A DNA stretch of 64,000 nucleotides from Thermoactinomycetaceae bacterium (lineage in GTDB: Bacteria > Bacillota > Bacilli > Thermoactinomycetales > Thermoactinomycetaceae): the NCBI GenBank assembly GCA_025449975.1, contig JANWIG010000006.1, positions 1 through 64,000 on the forward strand. Direction: 5' to 3'. Position 1 is the stretch's first letter, and the number at the start of each line of letters is the position of its first letter. The translations under genes were made by a program, and so were the position numbers. Below the pieces are notes generated by a model, which did not search any database, was not told the origin of the DNA, and was given only the letters and a program-made list of their open reading frames with translations. Positions 11,078-21,131 of the stretch are shown here, in pieces.

Positions 11078-12222
11078 AAAATCAAAATCAGCCTGGTCTT
11101 TCCCCTCTAGGCTCTTTTGCCTTTCTCTATTTATCGATTATTGGAGTTTGGGTTTTTTCATTTCCCCGCGAAGTGGTGAGAAGTTCATCTTATCAAGGAG
11201 TTTGGGTCATTCTCTTTACAGGCTTGTTTTCGCTGGTCTTCTTCTATTTAACGACGAAACTAACGATGCGTTTTCCGAGGCAGACGTTTAGCAGCTATAT
11301 TCCAGAAATTTTGGGATCAAAACGAAACCGCTGGCTTGGCCGTCTCTTGAGCATGCCGATTTTCATCTTTTTTGTGATCTACTTCCTCTTTGTCATTTCC
11401 ACCAATATCCGTATTTTTGGTGAGGTTTTGGTCTCAGCTGTTTTTCATAATACCCCTCTAAGTGCAGTCATCATCATGTTTCTTTTAACGGCGATCCCAG
11501 CAGCGATGGCGGAGCCATATCTTTTGGCAAAGGTCAATCTGTTTTTACTGCCGTTTACACTGATTCCTTTTCTAATCTTGTTTTATGCCGCTTTTCAGAG
11601 GGGAGAATGGGTGCAACTGTTGCCGATCTTTCCGATCGATTGGTCCACCATTTCTCAAGCGATTATCACGGTGCTCTTTGCTTTTGCCGGATATGAACTG
11701 GTGGTCTATATTGCTGCACACTATCAAAACACAGATAAAGCAGCCAAAAGTCATTGTTTTGTCATCTTAGGTGTAACGTTTACATATGTGGTGAATTATT
11801 TGAGCTGTTTAAGTGTTTTTGGAATGGATGAATTAAAAAAATTAATGTGGCCTCCCTTTGAAATAGCAAAGGAGACCTACGCTCCGATGCTGTTGCTGGA
11901 GCGATTGGAGTTTGCTTTGCTCATCGTCTGGTTGGTCAATGTATTTGCTTGTGTCTCCAACTTTTTTATGGTTCTGGTAAGAATGATTATGGATATTTAT
12001 CGTTTTCCTTCCAAAGCGAGCAAAGTGGTTACTTGGATCTTGGTACCGATTATCTATGCGATGGCCATCTATCCAAAAAACTTTATGAGTTTGATGGTGT
12101 GGAAAGGTTGGGTGACAATGGGTCACCTAACGATCATTGGAATCAATGTGATCCTTTTAGTGATTGCGATCATTCGTAAAAAGAAGGGAAGCATCAAAGA
12201 AACTGGTGTTGAGATGAAATAG
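11074..12222 (+). CDS. Spore germination receptor subunit B (GerB/APC-type permease)
   Basis: Multi-TM, LSPLGSFAFLYLSIIGVWVFSFPREVV...; operon position between gerA and gerC types. Confidence 0.9.
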   Translation: MKNQNQPGLSPLGSFAFLYLSIIGVWVFSFPREVVRSSSYQGVWVILFTGLFSLVFFYLTTKLTMRFPRQTFSSYIPEILGSKRNRWLGRLLSMPIFIFFVIYFLFVISTNIRIFGEVLVSAVFHNTPLSAVIIMFLLTAIPAAMAEPYLLAKVNLFLLPFTLIPFLILFYAAFQRGEWVQLLPIFPIDWSTISQAIITVLFAFAGYELVVYIAAHYQNTDKAAKSHCFVILGVTFTYVVNYLSCLSVFGMDELKKLMWPPFEIAKETYAPMLLLERLEFALLIVWLVNVFACVSNFFMVLVRMIMDIYRFPSKASKVVTWILVPIIYAMAIYPKNFMSLMVWKGWVTMGHLTIIGINVILLVIAIIRKKKGSIKETGVEMK

Positions 12223-12249
12223 AGGGTAGAGACAAGCCTCGAAAGAGGG

Positions 12250-13389
12250 GTGAAGAAGATGTTGAAGAGATTATTTTCTAGTCTTATGGTCATCAGTTTA
12301 TTTAGTGGTCTGCTTTTAGGATGTTGGGATCGGCAGGAGATTGAAATGCGGATGGCGGTCACTGCGATGGGAATTGATCTGAGTAAAGAAGGCTATAAGT
12401 TTACAACCGCTGTCCCGATTCCTCAACTTATCGTTGGAGGAGCAGGGGGAGGAGCAGGAGAAGGCGGAAATCCAGTAGAATTTTTTTCAGTAAAAGCCAA
12501 AAATTTAAGCGAAGCTGGGTATAAACTGGAAACGCAAGCGAGTAAAGTCCGATTTGTTGGAAATATGCAAGTGATCTTATTTAGCGAAGCAGTTGCTAGG
12601 CAAGGAATTGAATCATTTTTAGATTTATTTCGAAGAGATCCCGAGATTAGAAGGCAGCTCTGGCCGGTTGTGGTAAAGGGAACAGCGGAAAATGCAATTA
12701 CCAAAACCGTGACAAATATGGAACAGATTCCAACCAACTTTATTCGCGATATGTTGGATAAAGGAAAAAGAGTAGAGACGGTACCTGACTTTGACTTAGG
12801 TAGATTATTTGTCGAGTTATCGAGTAAGTCTAGACAAGCACCACTGCTGAATTATATTATTGCAGAAAAGGACAAGTATCATTGGGAAGGTATTGCTGTT
12901 TTCAAGCGTGGAAAGATGATTGGACTGCTTAAAGATTTGGAAGAGATCAATGTCCTGCTTCAAACACGTTTTGGTTATAAAGGGAGACTGGTCATGGCAC
13001 AATGTGGGGAAGACCACACGAATAACATTTCCTTTCTACCGAGTTCCTTTAGTAGAGAGATCAAAGTAACGGAGCGACCAGAAATTCAAGTGAATGTTCA
13101 TGTGAAGGGAAAAATTTACGAGAAAAATTGTTCCCTAAACCTTCGTGATGAGAAGAATCTATCCCTCATAGAAAAGAAAATAGCAGCCACATATAAGGAA
13201 GCTGCCGAACGCCTGGTTCGCCGCGCACAACAAGAATGGAAGTGGGATATCTTTCACTTTGGTGATCATGTTCGTGCTTATCATCCAACCATCTGGAATC
13301 GGGATAATTGGTGGCAGTCTTTTCCTAACATCCCCATTAAAATAGACTATCAGGTCAAAATCAATCGAATCGGTATGCAGTCATACTAA
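12250..13389 (+). CDS. Spore germination lipoprotein subunit C (Ger(x)C family)
   Basis: Lipobox LLLGCWDRQEIEMRM...AMGIDL; GerAC architecture. Confidence 0.92.
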   Translation: MKKMLKRLFSSLMVISLFSGLLLGCWDRQEIEMRMAVTAMGIDLSKEGYKFTTAVPIPQLIVGGAGGGAGEGGNPVEFFSVKAKNLSEAGYKLETQASKVRFVGNMQVILFSEAVARQGIESFLDLFRRDPEIRRQLWPVVVKGTAENAITKTVTNMEQIPTNFIRDMLDKGKRVETVPDFDLGRLFVELSSKSRQAPLLNYIIAEKDKYHWEGIAVFKRGKMIGLLKDLEEINVLLQTRFGYKGRLVMAQCGEDHTNNISFLPSSFSREIKVTERPEIQVNVHVKGKIYEKNCSLNLRDEKNLSLIEKKIAATYKEAAERLVRRAQQEWKWDIFHFGDHVRAYHPTIWNRDNWWQSFPNIPIKIDYQVKINRIGMQSY

Positions 13390-13598
13390 AGATGAATTTT
13401 TATGTTTTCGACAAAAATATATGGCGAAAATTCGACGTAGGATAGGGAGATCCTTCTCCCTCTTTGTATATTTAAAAAATTATTCATAAATTACGGTGAA
13501 CTTTATTTCTTGTCTCTTTTCATTCCATAACAGGACTGATATAATAAGAAAAGTTTTCTAAAACATATATCAATCCTGTAATTCTAATAGTAATTGGT

Positions 13599-14663
13599 GT
13601 GATAATGAAGATGAAACCATTTGCTTATAACTATAGTTTCCAACAATGGAAAAACTGGATGAAGGACCAAAATCAACCAGAATGGCGAGCCAAACAGATC
13701 ATGGATTGGTTATATGTGAAGAGGGTTCAGTCCTTTGAAAATATGAGTAATCTACCTAAAAAATTACGTGATCAGCTTGCTGATTCATTCGAATTAAATC
13801 CCCTTCAGGTAATAACAGTACAAAAATCGAAAGATGGTACCATAAAATTTTTGTATGGTCTTACTGACCGACATGCGATTGAAACAGTGATCATGCGGCA
13901 CAACTATGGAATCAGTGTTTGCGTGACAACCCAAGTAGGATGTCGAATTGGCTGTACTTTTTGTGCATCTACGTTGGGTGGATTAAAACGAAATCTTTCG
14001 TCGGGCGAAATCGTAGCTCAAGTAATCATGGCACAGAAATATTTAGATGAGACTTCTGATGAGCGAATTCGTTCTGTGGTTATCATGGGGTCAGGAGAAC
14101 CTTTTGAAAATTATGAAGCAACCATGGATTTTATCCGCAGAATTAATGATAAACAGGGGTTAAATATTGGACAGCGTCATCTCACCGTTTCAACGAGTGG
14201 GGTTGTCCCCAATATTTATCGGTTTGCCGATGAAAACTGGCAAGTGGGATTAGCGATCTCCTTGCATGCTCCCAATCAAGAATTGCGTTCCAATCTTATG
14301 CCGATCAATCGTCGCTATCCACTTAGCGATCTATTGAAGGCTTGCTGGTACTATTTGCATAAAACGGGGCGTAGACTAACTTTTGAATATGCGTTGATCG
14401 GTGGAAAAAATGATCAGGATGAACAGGCGCATGAGCTTGGGAAATTACTTAAAGAAATGAATTGTTTGGTAAATTTAATTCCGGTAAACTATGTACCAGA
14501 ACGGGACTTTGTTCGCACTCCTAAAAGCCAAATTTTTAAATTTAAGAGAATTTTGGAGTCATATGGTGTAAATACAACCATTCGCAGGGAACAGGGGCAC
14601 GATATTGATGCGGCATGTGGACAGCTTCGCGCTAAGCATAATGAAAAAATAAATCAGGAATAA
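13599..14663 (+). CDS. rlmN: 23S rRNA (adenine-2503-C2)-methyltransferase, radical SAM
   Basis: [18 protein letters not shown] CxxxCxx[21 protein letters not shown]. Confidence 0.95.
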   Translation: MIMKMKPFAYNYSFQQWKNWMKDQNQPEWRAKQIMDWLYVKRVQSFENMSNLPKKLRDQLADSFELNPLQVITVQKSKDGTIKFLYGLTDRHAIETVIMRHNYGISVCVTTQVGCRIGCTFCASTLGGLKRNLSSGEIVAQVIMAQKYLDETSDERIRSVVIMGSGEPFENYEATMDFIRRINDKQGLNIGQRHLTVSTSGVVPNIYRFADENWQVGLAISLHAPNQELRSNLMPINRRYPLSDLLKACWYYLHKTGRRLTFEYALIGGKNDQDEQAHELGKLLKEMNCLVNLIPVNYVPERDFVRTPKSQIFKFKRILESYGVNTTIRREQGHDIDAACGQLRAKHNEKINQE

Positions 14664-14881
14664 GAGCGATTTAAAACTTGCAAATAATTGGGTAAAGAAG
14701 AAAAAAGTGCTCGTTTAAGATCTTTAACATACAATCTATTTTTATATGATAAGAATTTTTGATGAAAATAGATGTAATAAATCTTCACTACTTGATTATT
14801 TGATTTAAAATTACCATAATTCCTCTTTTATCAGAATAACAATCGGATGGTACCACACAGAAAGGGAAAGGGGTAGCTGGA

Positions 14882-15640
14882 ATGGAAATTGCGCGGCGTA
14901 CGGATATTGGTCATGTGCGAGATCTAAATGAAGATAGTACTGGTCTTTTACAAACAAAAACCGGTTCGGTGGTCGCTGTGCTTGCCGATGGTATGGGTGG
15001 ACATCGAGCAGGAGATGTGGCGAGTCAAAGGGCGGTAAAAGAGGTCACCGAATATCTGCAGAAAAAGCAATTGGATGTTTCTACAGACCAGAAAAGGGAT
15101 CATGTTTTGCGAGCCGTTGGAAAGGCAAATGAAGTGGTTTTTAAACTGGCCAGTCAAGATGATTCATTGAAAGGAATGGGAACGACCATCTTGGCGGCGA
15201 TTGTTGATAAAAAAGAGGTAGTTTTGGCTCATGTCGGGGATAGTCGCGCTTATATGTTGCATAAGAACAAGCTCTATCCTCTAACGAAAGATCATACGTA
15301 TGTCAACGTATTAAAAGACCATGGTCAAATTACCGAGGAAGAAGCTCGTGTTCATCCTCAGCGCAATATGCTTATTCGGGCCGTAGGCACAAATAAAGTG
15401 GTGGAAGTTGATCTCATCGATACAATGTGGGGGAAAAACGATATCATGTTAATGTGTTCAGATGGTCTAACATCGATGGTAAGCGAAAAGGAGATCGAGC
15501 ATACATTAAAAGATATCACTTTGTCCATCGATGAAAAAGCTGATCAGCTGATCCGAATGGCACTGGATGCTGGGGGAAAGGACAATGTTTCGATCATCTT
15601 AATTAAACATACAAACAGTGTCACGATAAAAATCTATTAG
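14882..15640 (+). CDS. prpC: PPM-type Ser/Thr protein phosphatase
   Basis: TDIGHVRDLNEDS, LADGMGGHRAGDVAS, VGDSRAYML, KDNVSIIL. Confidence 0.95.
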   Translation: MEIARRTDIGHVRDLNEDSTGLLQTKTGSVVAVLADGMGGHRAGDVASQRAVKEVTEYLQKKQLDVSTDQKRDHVLRAVGKANEVVFKLASQDDSLKGMGTTILAAIVDKKEVVLAHVGDSRAYMLHKNKLYPLTKDHTYVNVLKDHGQITEEEARVHPQRNMLIRAVGTNKVVEVDLIDTMWGKNDIMLMCSDGLTSMVSEKEIEHTLKDITLSIDEKADQLIRMALDAGGKDNVSIILIKHTNSVTIKIY

Positions 15641-15675
15641 TCAATTAATTGGGGCTGAGGAGGAGCGAGAGAATC

Positions 15676-17520
15676 ATGCAAATGGAAGGAAGAAGGCTAA
15701 GGGGACGCTATGAGATCGTCAGTCGACTCGGCGGCGGGGGAATGGCAGTAGTATACAAAGCAAGAGATATATCGCTCAATCGGTATGTAGCAGTCAAAGT
15801 GTTGAGCGATTCCCTTAGCAATGATTCAGAGTTTATTCGGCGTTTTAGTCGAGAAGCACAGGCAACAGCGAGCTTATCTCACCCAAATGTGGTTAATGTG
15901 TACGATGTAGGACAAGATGGGTACATTCACTTTATGGTGATGGAGCTGGTGGAAGGTCCTACGTTGAAACAATATATCTTGGATCGTGGACCTTTGTCCG
16001 TGCTGGAAGCAACCCAAATTGCGATTCAGATTTGCGATGGGTTGGCTCATGCTCATGATCATCATATTGTCCATCGGGATATTAAGCCACATAATATCTT
16101 ATTGAAAATGAACCGAACACGGTATGGTGAAAAAATAGTCGCTAAAGTGACTGATTTCGGGATTGCTCGAGCAGCTAGCTCTTCAACGATTACGCAACAG
16201 GGTTCTGTGATGGGATCGGTCCACTATTTTTCACCTGAACAGGCAAAAGGGAACCAAGTGGATGAAAAATCCGATATCTATTCACTCGGAATCGTTTTAT
16301 ATGAAATGTTAACATGTGAGCTTCCGTTTGACGGGGAATCAGCTGTAGCGATTGTGCTCAAACAAATTCAAGAGCAGCCTGTAGATCCGCGGAAGCTCAA
16401 CAGAGATATTCCTGATGATGTGGCGCGACTGATTCTGAAGGCGATGGCGAAAGACCCAAACGAGCGTTACTCTTCGGTACGGGAAATGAAGAGGGAATTG
16501 GAGATCGCCCAACAGTGGGCCAGTACGAAGCTGAATCCCGTTTTTGAGATTGTTCGCGACGAAGAAGAAAATGGTCCAGATCGAATGAGGAAGCGCGATG
16601 ATAACCATAAAAAGCCGCCATTTGATCCATCACCAAATGGGAAAGGTGAACGAATAGACCGCTGGAGTAATGGTGATCATCAGACAAAAATTAGTCAGGA
16701 AACGAAAGATAAATTAAAGAAGGATTTTAGCAGGGTTGAAGTCGATCCAAACAAGACCATTATTCAAAAGACGATGTATTACATCAAAGAACAGATGTCC
16801 TTATGGCAGAAAGTATTATTTGGCGCTTTTACTTTTTTTGTGATTGTTGCCTTATCCATTTTTTTATTTACGACCGTATGGGATTGGTTCTCCAAACCAA
16901 GTGACGACCGCGATAGTTCTTCAGGAACGGCAGCTGCTGAGAAAACCGTAAAAATCCCTAATCTTCGAGATGTCGATTATGATGAGGCAGAAAAGGAGTT
17001 ACAAAATTTAGGGCTCGAAGTAAAAAAGAGATTTTTACGTGACTCAGATGTCAAACCGGGTCGGGTCATTAAGTCGGATCCAGAAGAAGGTAAAGAAGTA
17101 GAGGTAGGAACGGTTGTAGATGTGTTTGTCTCTTTGTCGGAGGGCGTAAAAGTGGGGAATTATTTAGGACTATTTGAATCCAGTGCCACGCGCCCTCTTC
17201 CCAAAGAGGGGGATGGTTATAAAATCAAGAAGTACTATTGTTCAACGAGTCAAGGGGTTAGTCAAGGGCAAGTATATGCCCAAGAACCTGCCCCAGGTGA
17301 ATCGATCGAAAAAGATGGCACGGTACAAGTATGGGTCGAGCCAGGAAATGGGTACTGCCAGAAAAAAGTTCCAAAAAGTGCTGAGCGTTTATCCCATAAT
17401 CAAATATCGCGCTTATTGGTTTCTGCAGATTCATGGCACCGTGAATCTGCAGATTTTGTTTTTTACCTGAGATCATACATAATAAAGAGAGACAATGGAT
17501 CAAAAAAGGAGGTTGTTTGA
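15676..17520 (+). CDS. prkC: PASTA-domain Ser/Thr protein kinase
   Basis: LGGGGMAVVYKA, HIVHRDIKPHNILL, VTDFGIARA, TM segment, PASTA repeats; overlaps rsgA start. Confidence 0.95.
   Translation: MQMEGRRLRGRYEIVSRLGGGGMAVVYKARDISLNRYVAVKVLSDSLSNDSEFIRRFSREAQATASLSHPNVVNVYDVGQDGYIHFMVMELVEGPTLKQYILDRGPLSVLEATQIAIQICDGLAHAHDHHIVHRDIKPHNILLKMNRTRYGEKIVAKVTDFGIARAASSSTITQQGSVMGSVHYFSPEQAKGNQVDEKSDIYSLGIVLYEMLTCELPFDGESAVAIVLKQIQEQPVDPRKLNRDIPDDVARLILKAMAKDPNERYSSVREMKRELEIAQQWASTKLNPVFEIVRDEEENGPDRMRKRDDNHKKPPFDPSPNGKGERIDRWSNGDHQTKISQETKDKLKKDFSRVEVDPNKTIIQKTMYYIKEQMSLWQKVLFGAFTFFVIVALSIFLFTTVWDWFSKPSDDRDSSSGTAAAEKTVKIPNLRDVDYDEAEKELQNLGLEVKKRFLRDSDVKPGRVIKSDPEEGKEVEVGTVVDVFVSLSEGVKVGNYLGLFESSATRPLPKEGDGYKIKKYYCSTSQGVSQGQVYAQEPAPGESIEKDGTVQVWVEPGNGYCQKKVPKSAERLSHNQISRLLVSADSWHRESADFVFYLRSYIIKRDNGSKKEVV
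17422..17465 (+). terminator. Terminator-like inverted repeat inside the 3' end of prkC
   Basis: TCTGCAGATTCA-TGGCACCG-TGAATCTGCAGA followed by TTTTGTTTTTT; 12-bp perfect arms. Confidence 0.7.
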
Positions 17521-18413
17521 TGCCGAAAGGGCAAATTTTTAAAGCAATTAGTGGATTTTATTATGTTCGAACAGAGGAAGGGGAAGAGCTGCAATGCAGA
17601 GCGCGCGGTGTCTTTAAATTTGCAAAGAGAAAGGTAAAACCCTTGGTAGGTGATATTGTCGAAGTAAAAAAAAACAAAGAAGGCGAAGGAATAGTGACCC
17701 AAGTTTTGCCCCGTCGATCCGAACTGCTTCGTCCCCCGATCGCCAATATTGATCAAGCTGTTGTGGTTTGCTCTCTGCGTAATCCCCATTTTCAACCGAT
17801 GCCTCTCGATCGTTTTTTAGTTCATGCGGAACAGGAAGGTTTAGAAATTTTAATTTGTCTAACCAAGTATGATCTCATTGAGTCCCCAGAGGAAGTAGAA
17901 AGGATCAAGAGTGTTTATGAAGCGATCGGTTATCCGATCATTACAACCAGTATTTATAGTGGTTTGGGCTTAGAAGAACTACAATCCGCATTAACAGGTA
18001 AAACGACCGTTTTTGCGGGTCAATCGGGTGTGGGTAAAACCTCTCTTCTTCAATGGTTGTTTCCTGAACAACAGTTGCAAACAGGGGAAGTAAGTCGTAA
18101 GATTGGACGTGGACGCCATACTACTCGAACCGTCGAATTGCTTGTTTTAAAAGAAGGAGGACAAGTGGCGGATACTCCTGGTTTTAGCCAATTAGCTTTT
18201 CAAGGAATGAAACCAAACGAACTAGGTATTTGTTTTCCCGAAATTCGCGAAAGGTTTGCTTCTTGTCGTTTTCGCGGGTGTCTCCATATCAATGAGCCTG
18301 ATTGTGCCGTAAGAGATGCAGTGGAAGCGGGAGAAATCAACCCATTGCGTTACCAACATTATCAGCAGTTTTTAGAAGAAATTAAGGAACATGCGAGGAG
18401 GTTTATCCGATGA
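17520..18413 (+). CDS. rsgA: Ribosome small-subunit-dependent GTPase A
   Basis: [12 protein letters not shown], circularly permuted GTPase order, [16 protein letters not shown] zinc motif. Confidence 0.95.
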   Translation: MPKGQIFKAISGFYYVRTEEGEELQCRARGVFKFAKRKVKPLVGDIVEVKKNKEGEGIVTQVLPRRSELLRPPIANIDQAVVVCSLRNPHFQPMPLDRFLVHAEQEGLEILICLTKYDLIESPEEVERIKSVYEAIGYPIITTSIYSGLGLEELQSALTGKTTVFAGQSGVGKTSLLQWLFPEQQLQTGEVSRKIGRGRHTTRTVELLVLKEGGQVADTPGFSQLAFQGMKPNELGICFPEIRERFASCRFRGCLHINEPDCAVRDAVEAGEINPLRYQHYQQFLEEIKEHARRFIR

Positions 18414-19081
18414 TTAAGATTGCTCCATCCATTTTGTCAGCAGACTTTGCGAGACTAAAGGAAGAGATTGAAGAAGTGGAACAAGCTGGAGCAGATTGGC
18501 TTCATATTGACGTGATGGATGGACATTTTGTGCCTAATATTACACTTGGTCCATTGATTGTTGAAGCGATTCGACCACATACCGCTTTACCACTGGATGT
18601 TCATTTGATGATCGAACAACCGGATTGCTACATCGCTGAATTTGCTAAGGCTGGGGCCGATTATATTTCCGTTCATCAAGAAGCTTGTGTTCATCTGCAT
18701 CGTACGATCCATTTAATCAAAGACCAAGGTGTCAAAGCAGGCGTTGTCATTAATCCGGCGACTCCAGCATCATTGATCGAGCCTATTTTACCAGAGGTTG
18801 ATCTCGTTTTGTTAATGACAGTCAATCCCGGGTTTGGAGGACAAAAATTTATCCATAACGTTCTTCCCAAAATAGCTCAGGTTCGCCAGTGGGTTGAAGA
18901 AAAAGGGCTACAAGTAGAGATTGAAGTAGATGGTGGTGTGAATCCGGAAACAGCCCAGCAAGTTGTTCAAGCCGGGGCGAATGTATTGGTAGCAGGATCG
19001 GCTATCTTTCGTGCGAGTGATCGCCAACAAGCTCTGTCAGCGATTCGAACTTCATGTCAATCACTCCGAGGGCAATCATGA
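18410..19081 (+). CDS. rpe: Ribulose-phosphate 3-epimerase
   Basis: [45 protein letters not shown]. Confidence 0.97.
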   Translation: MIKIAPSILSADFARLKEEIEEVEQAGADWLHIDVMDGHFVPNITLGPLIVEAIRPHTALPLDVHLMIEQPDCYIAEFAKAGADYISVHQEACVHLHRTIHLIKDQGVKAGVVINPATPASLIEPILPEVDLVLLMTVNPGFGGQKFIHNVLPKIAQVRQWVEEKGLQVEIEVDGGVNPETAQQVVQAGANVLVAGSAIFRASDRQQALSAIRTSCQSLRGQS

Positions 19082-19755
19082 AATGCATTGTGGTAGGTGG
19101 CGGTGATCTAACCACAACAGAGCTTGAGCGGATCAAACTGGAAAAACAGTATCTCATTTCAGCAGATAGTGGAACGATTCGTTTGTTAGATGCAGGATTG
19201 GTGCCAGACTTAGCGGTAGGCGATTTTGATAGCGTAGGAGAGCAAGATTTAGAAAGAATAAAAAGTAGCGGAGTTTTACTGCTGCGATTTCCTAAAGAAA
19301 AAGCACATACCGATCTGCATCACGCTGTACAAGAGGCGCTTCATCTCCAGGCAACGGAAATTTCGATTTATGGTGCGCTCGGTGGTGCAAGAGTCGACCA
19401 TGCGTTAGCCAATATCGGCTTGTTGGAATGGATTAGCCAGCGGGGAGCTACAGGGATCATCTACCATCAGAAAAATCGCATCCGCTTGCTGTCCGGTCCT
19501 AGCCATATTCAGTTGGTAAGAGAGGGGTATTCCTATGTCTCGCTGATTCCGGTGAGCAAACAGGTGAGAGGAATTACGACGAAAGGGATGCTGTACCCCT
19601 TGGTAAATGGCACGCTCGTACGCGGGGAATCACGAGGAATTAGTAATGAGTTAATGCAGGAAACAGCTTTGATTCAAATCGCTGAAGGACAATGTTTAGT
19701 TGTTGAGAGCAGTGATGAGCCCTTAGAGAATTTTGTATTGAGCCATCATTTATAA
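19078..19755 (+). CDS. thiN: Thiamine diphosphokinase
   Basis: [54 protein letters not shown]. Confidence 0.93.
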   Translation: MKCIVVGGGDLTTTELERIKLEKQYLISADSGTIRLLDAGLVPDLAVGDFDSVGEQDLERIKSSGVLLLRFPKEKAHTDLHHAVQEALHLQATEISIYGALGGARVDHALANIGLLEWISQRGATGIIYHQKNRIRLLSGPSHIQLVREGYSYVSLIPVSKQVRGITTKGMLYPLVNGTLVRGESRGISNELMQETALIQIAEGQCLVVESSDEPLENFVLSHHL

Positions 19756-19861
19756 CCATAAAACATATCATAATACGAAATTTTCCTTACTCTGATCATG
19801 ATCGAGCTTGAATTTAATTAGGAAATAGAACTTTTAAATGAATTTAGAAGGTATGATGAAA

Positions 19862-20155
19862 AATAACAGACAATAGGACTCTGTAAAGGGGGAAGAGGAA
19901 AACGAAAAAAACGGATGAAGATTGTTGCGCATGCTTCTTTCTACTTAACAGAGTCCTTCCGTGGACGGGCGATACAACCCGTAATATGAAGGAGATGACG
20001 CATACTTTACCGGTGGGTTTGGGAAAGAACGAGGTGTTCTCTTCGCTCTTCATTTAAGCCATCCCTTCATTTGGAAGAGCGTCCGTATGCATTCCGTTTC
20101 GACTACACCGGAGCGACGACCGCATAGGGTAGAATCTTCTTTTTTCTCAGGGAAC
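19862..20155 (+). ncRNA. Candidate structured RNA between thiN and spoVM (strand inferred)
   Basis: AGGACTCTGT(19875-19884)/ACAGAGTCCT(19948-19957); GCATAC(20000-20005)/GTATGC(20085-20090) enclosing CGCTCTTC(20044-20051)/GAAGAGCG(20074-20081); U-rich TCTTCTTTTTTCTC at the end; no convincing ORF. Confidence 0.35.
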
Positions 20156-20252
20156 TTGTGTCCTATATAGTCATCTCTTAGTTCTAGGGACATATTTTAC
20201 TCTATAGAATATAAATAAATGGGATACAGTACTGAGGGAATAGGAGGTGAAG

Positions 20253-20298
20253 CCTGTCACTTAAAATATAGACGAAGGGCTATCTTTTGAGTGACAGG
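20253..20298 (+). promoter_or_regulatory. Hairpin between SD and start codon of spoVM
   Basis: CCTGTCACTTAAAA(T)ATAG-ACGAAGGG-CTAT(C)TTTTGAGTGACAGG: about 18 pairs, one mismatch, one G-U, 8-nt loop; AGGAGGTGA at 20242-20250 upstream and GTG start at 20306 downstream. Confidence 0.8.
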
Positions 20299-20305
20299 AT
20301 GCGGA

Positions 20306-20389
20306 GTGAAATTTTATACCATTAAGCTTCCCAAATTTTTAGGTGGGGTTGTCAAAGTATTTTTAAATATGTTTGCAAAAAAAGATTAA
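20306..20389 (+). CDS. spoVM: Stage V sporulation protein M, 27 aa
   Basis: GTG start; (M)KFYTIKLPKFLGGVVKVFLNMFAKKD, closely matches B. subtilis SpoVM (MKFYTIKLPKFLGGIVRAMLGSFRKD); syntenic position thiN-spoVM-rpmB; missed by ORF track length cutoff. Confidence 0.95.
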   Translation: MKFYTIKLPKFLGGVVKVFLNMFAKKD

Positions 20390-20406
20390 AGAAAAACTTT
20401 GTTTCG

Positions 20407-20465
20407 AATCGGTTTCTACCTAGGTCATATCTTTGGATGTGACTTTTGGGAAACTGATTTTTCTT
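20407..20465 (+). terminator. Terminator-like hairpin after spoVM
   Basis: AATCGGTTTC...TCATATC-TTTG-GATGTGA...GAAACTGATTTTT. Confidence 0.6.
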
Positions 20466-20497
20466 TTTTCAAATTCTTTGTTAATCATCTATATTTT

Positions 20498-20543
20498 AGG
20501 GAAAAATATAACCTAGTATCCCAGAATGTGGAGATACTAGGTT
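20498..20543 (-). terminator. Intrinsic terminator for rpmB (minus strand)
   Basis: AACCTAGTATC/GATACTAGGTT, followed on the minus strand by ATATTTTTCCC. Confidence 0.8.
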
Positions 20544-20577
20544 TATGTGAGTAACAGCACCAACCACTTTCTCATGG

Positions 20578-20766
20578 TTACACACGAGTAACTTTACCCG
20601 ATTTTAAAGCTCTGGTGCTGACATATACACGCTTTGGCTTTCCGTCAACAAGAATACGTACTTTTTGGACATTGACGCCCCATTTCTTTCTTGTTTTACG
20701 GTTGGAGTGACTCACTTTATTTCCGGTTGATCCGCTCTTGCCGGTAATATAACAACGACGTGCCAC
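20578..20766 (-). CDS. rpmB: 50S ribosomal protein L28
   Basis: (M)[64 protein letters not shown] start after AAGGAGGTG. Confidence 0.96.
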   Translation of the reverse strand: MARRCYITGKSGSTGNKVSHSNRKTRKKWGVNVQKVRILVDGKPKRVYVSTRALKSGKVTRV

Positions 20767-21039
20767 GAAATCCACCTCCTTATCTATTCACGTACCCAAA
20801 AAGCTAAATACCAAGACATTGTAGCATATCATTTGCTTTTCAAGCAAGAATAAAGGAAAAGGATGAACTTTCGGGAACAGTATACATATGGACCACAATT
20901 ATTGTAAGATGAAGAGGATAGATTCTCTTTCCTTCATTTTGAGGTTTGGGTACAATTGTCCTAAGAAATGAACGAGAAAAACGATTTATTTAAGTGCAGT
21001 TGGTCGCGTGACCAAAAATATGAATACAAGGGGGGATAA

Positions 21040-21128
21040 GTTGCAAACAGGATCCTTGAGAGGTTGGATCGAAACACAAGTGATTGGATAGTCACAGTGG
21101 ATAAACCGATCAAGGATTTTTGTGCAAC
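21040..21128 (+). promoter_or_regulatory. Hairpin between SD and start of asp23/yloU
   Basis: GTTGCA(21040)/TGCAAC(21123-21128) plus ATCCTTGA(21052-21059)/TCAAGGAT(21110-21117); AAGGGGGG ends at 21035, ATG at 21132. Confidence 0.7.
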
Positions 21129-21131
21129 GAA

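Noticed and set aside
13531-13580. Hairpin ACAGGA..GATATA/TATATC..TCCTGT upstream of rlmN as another split-SD case
   Set aside because: No SD precedes the stem and the start codon is too far downstream with its own weak SD; does not fit the geometry.
19844-20053. 69-aa minus-strand ORF in the thiN-spoVM gap
   Set aside because: No SD or protein-like features; the region is better explained by RNA helices.
20191-20230. Sigma-E promoter for spoVM (CATATT, GATACAGT-like boxes)
   Set aside because: Individual boxes resemble the consensus but spacing does not fit well; not claimed.
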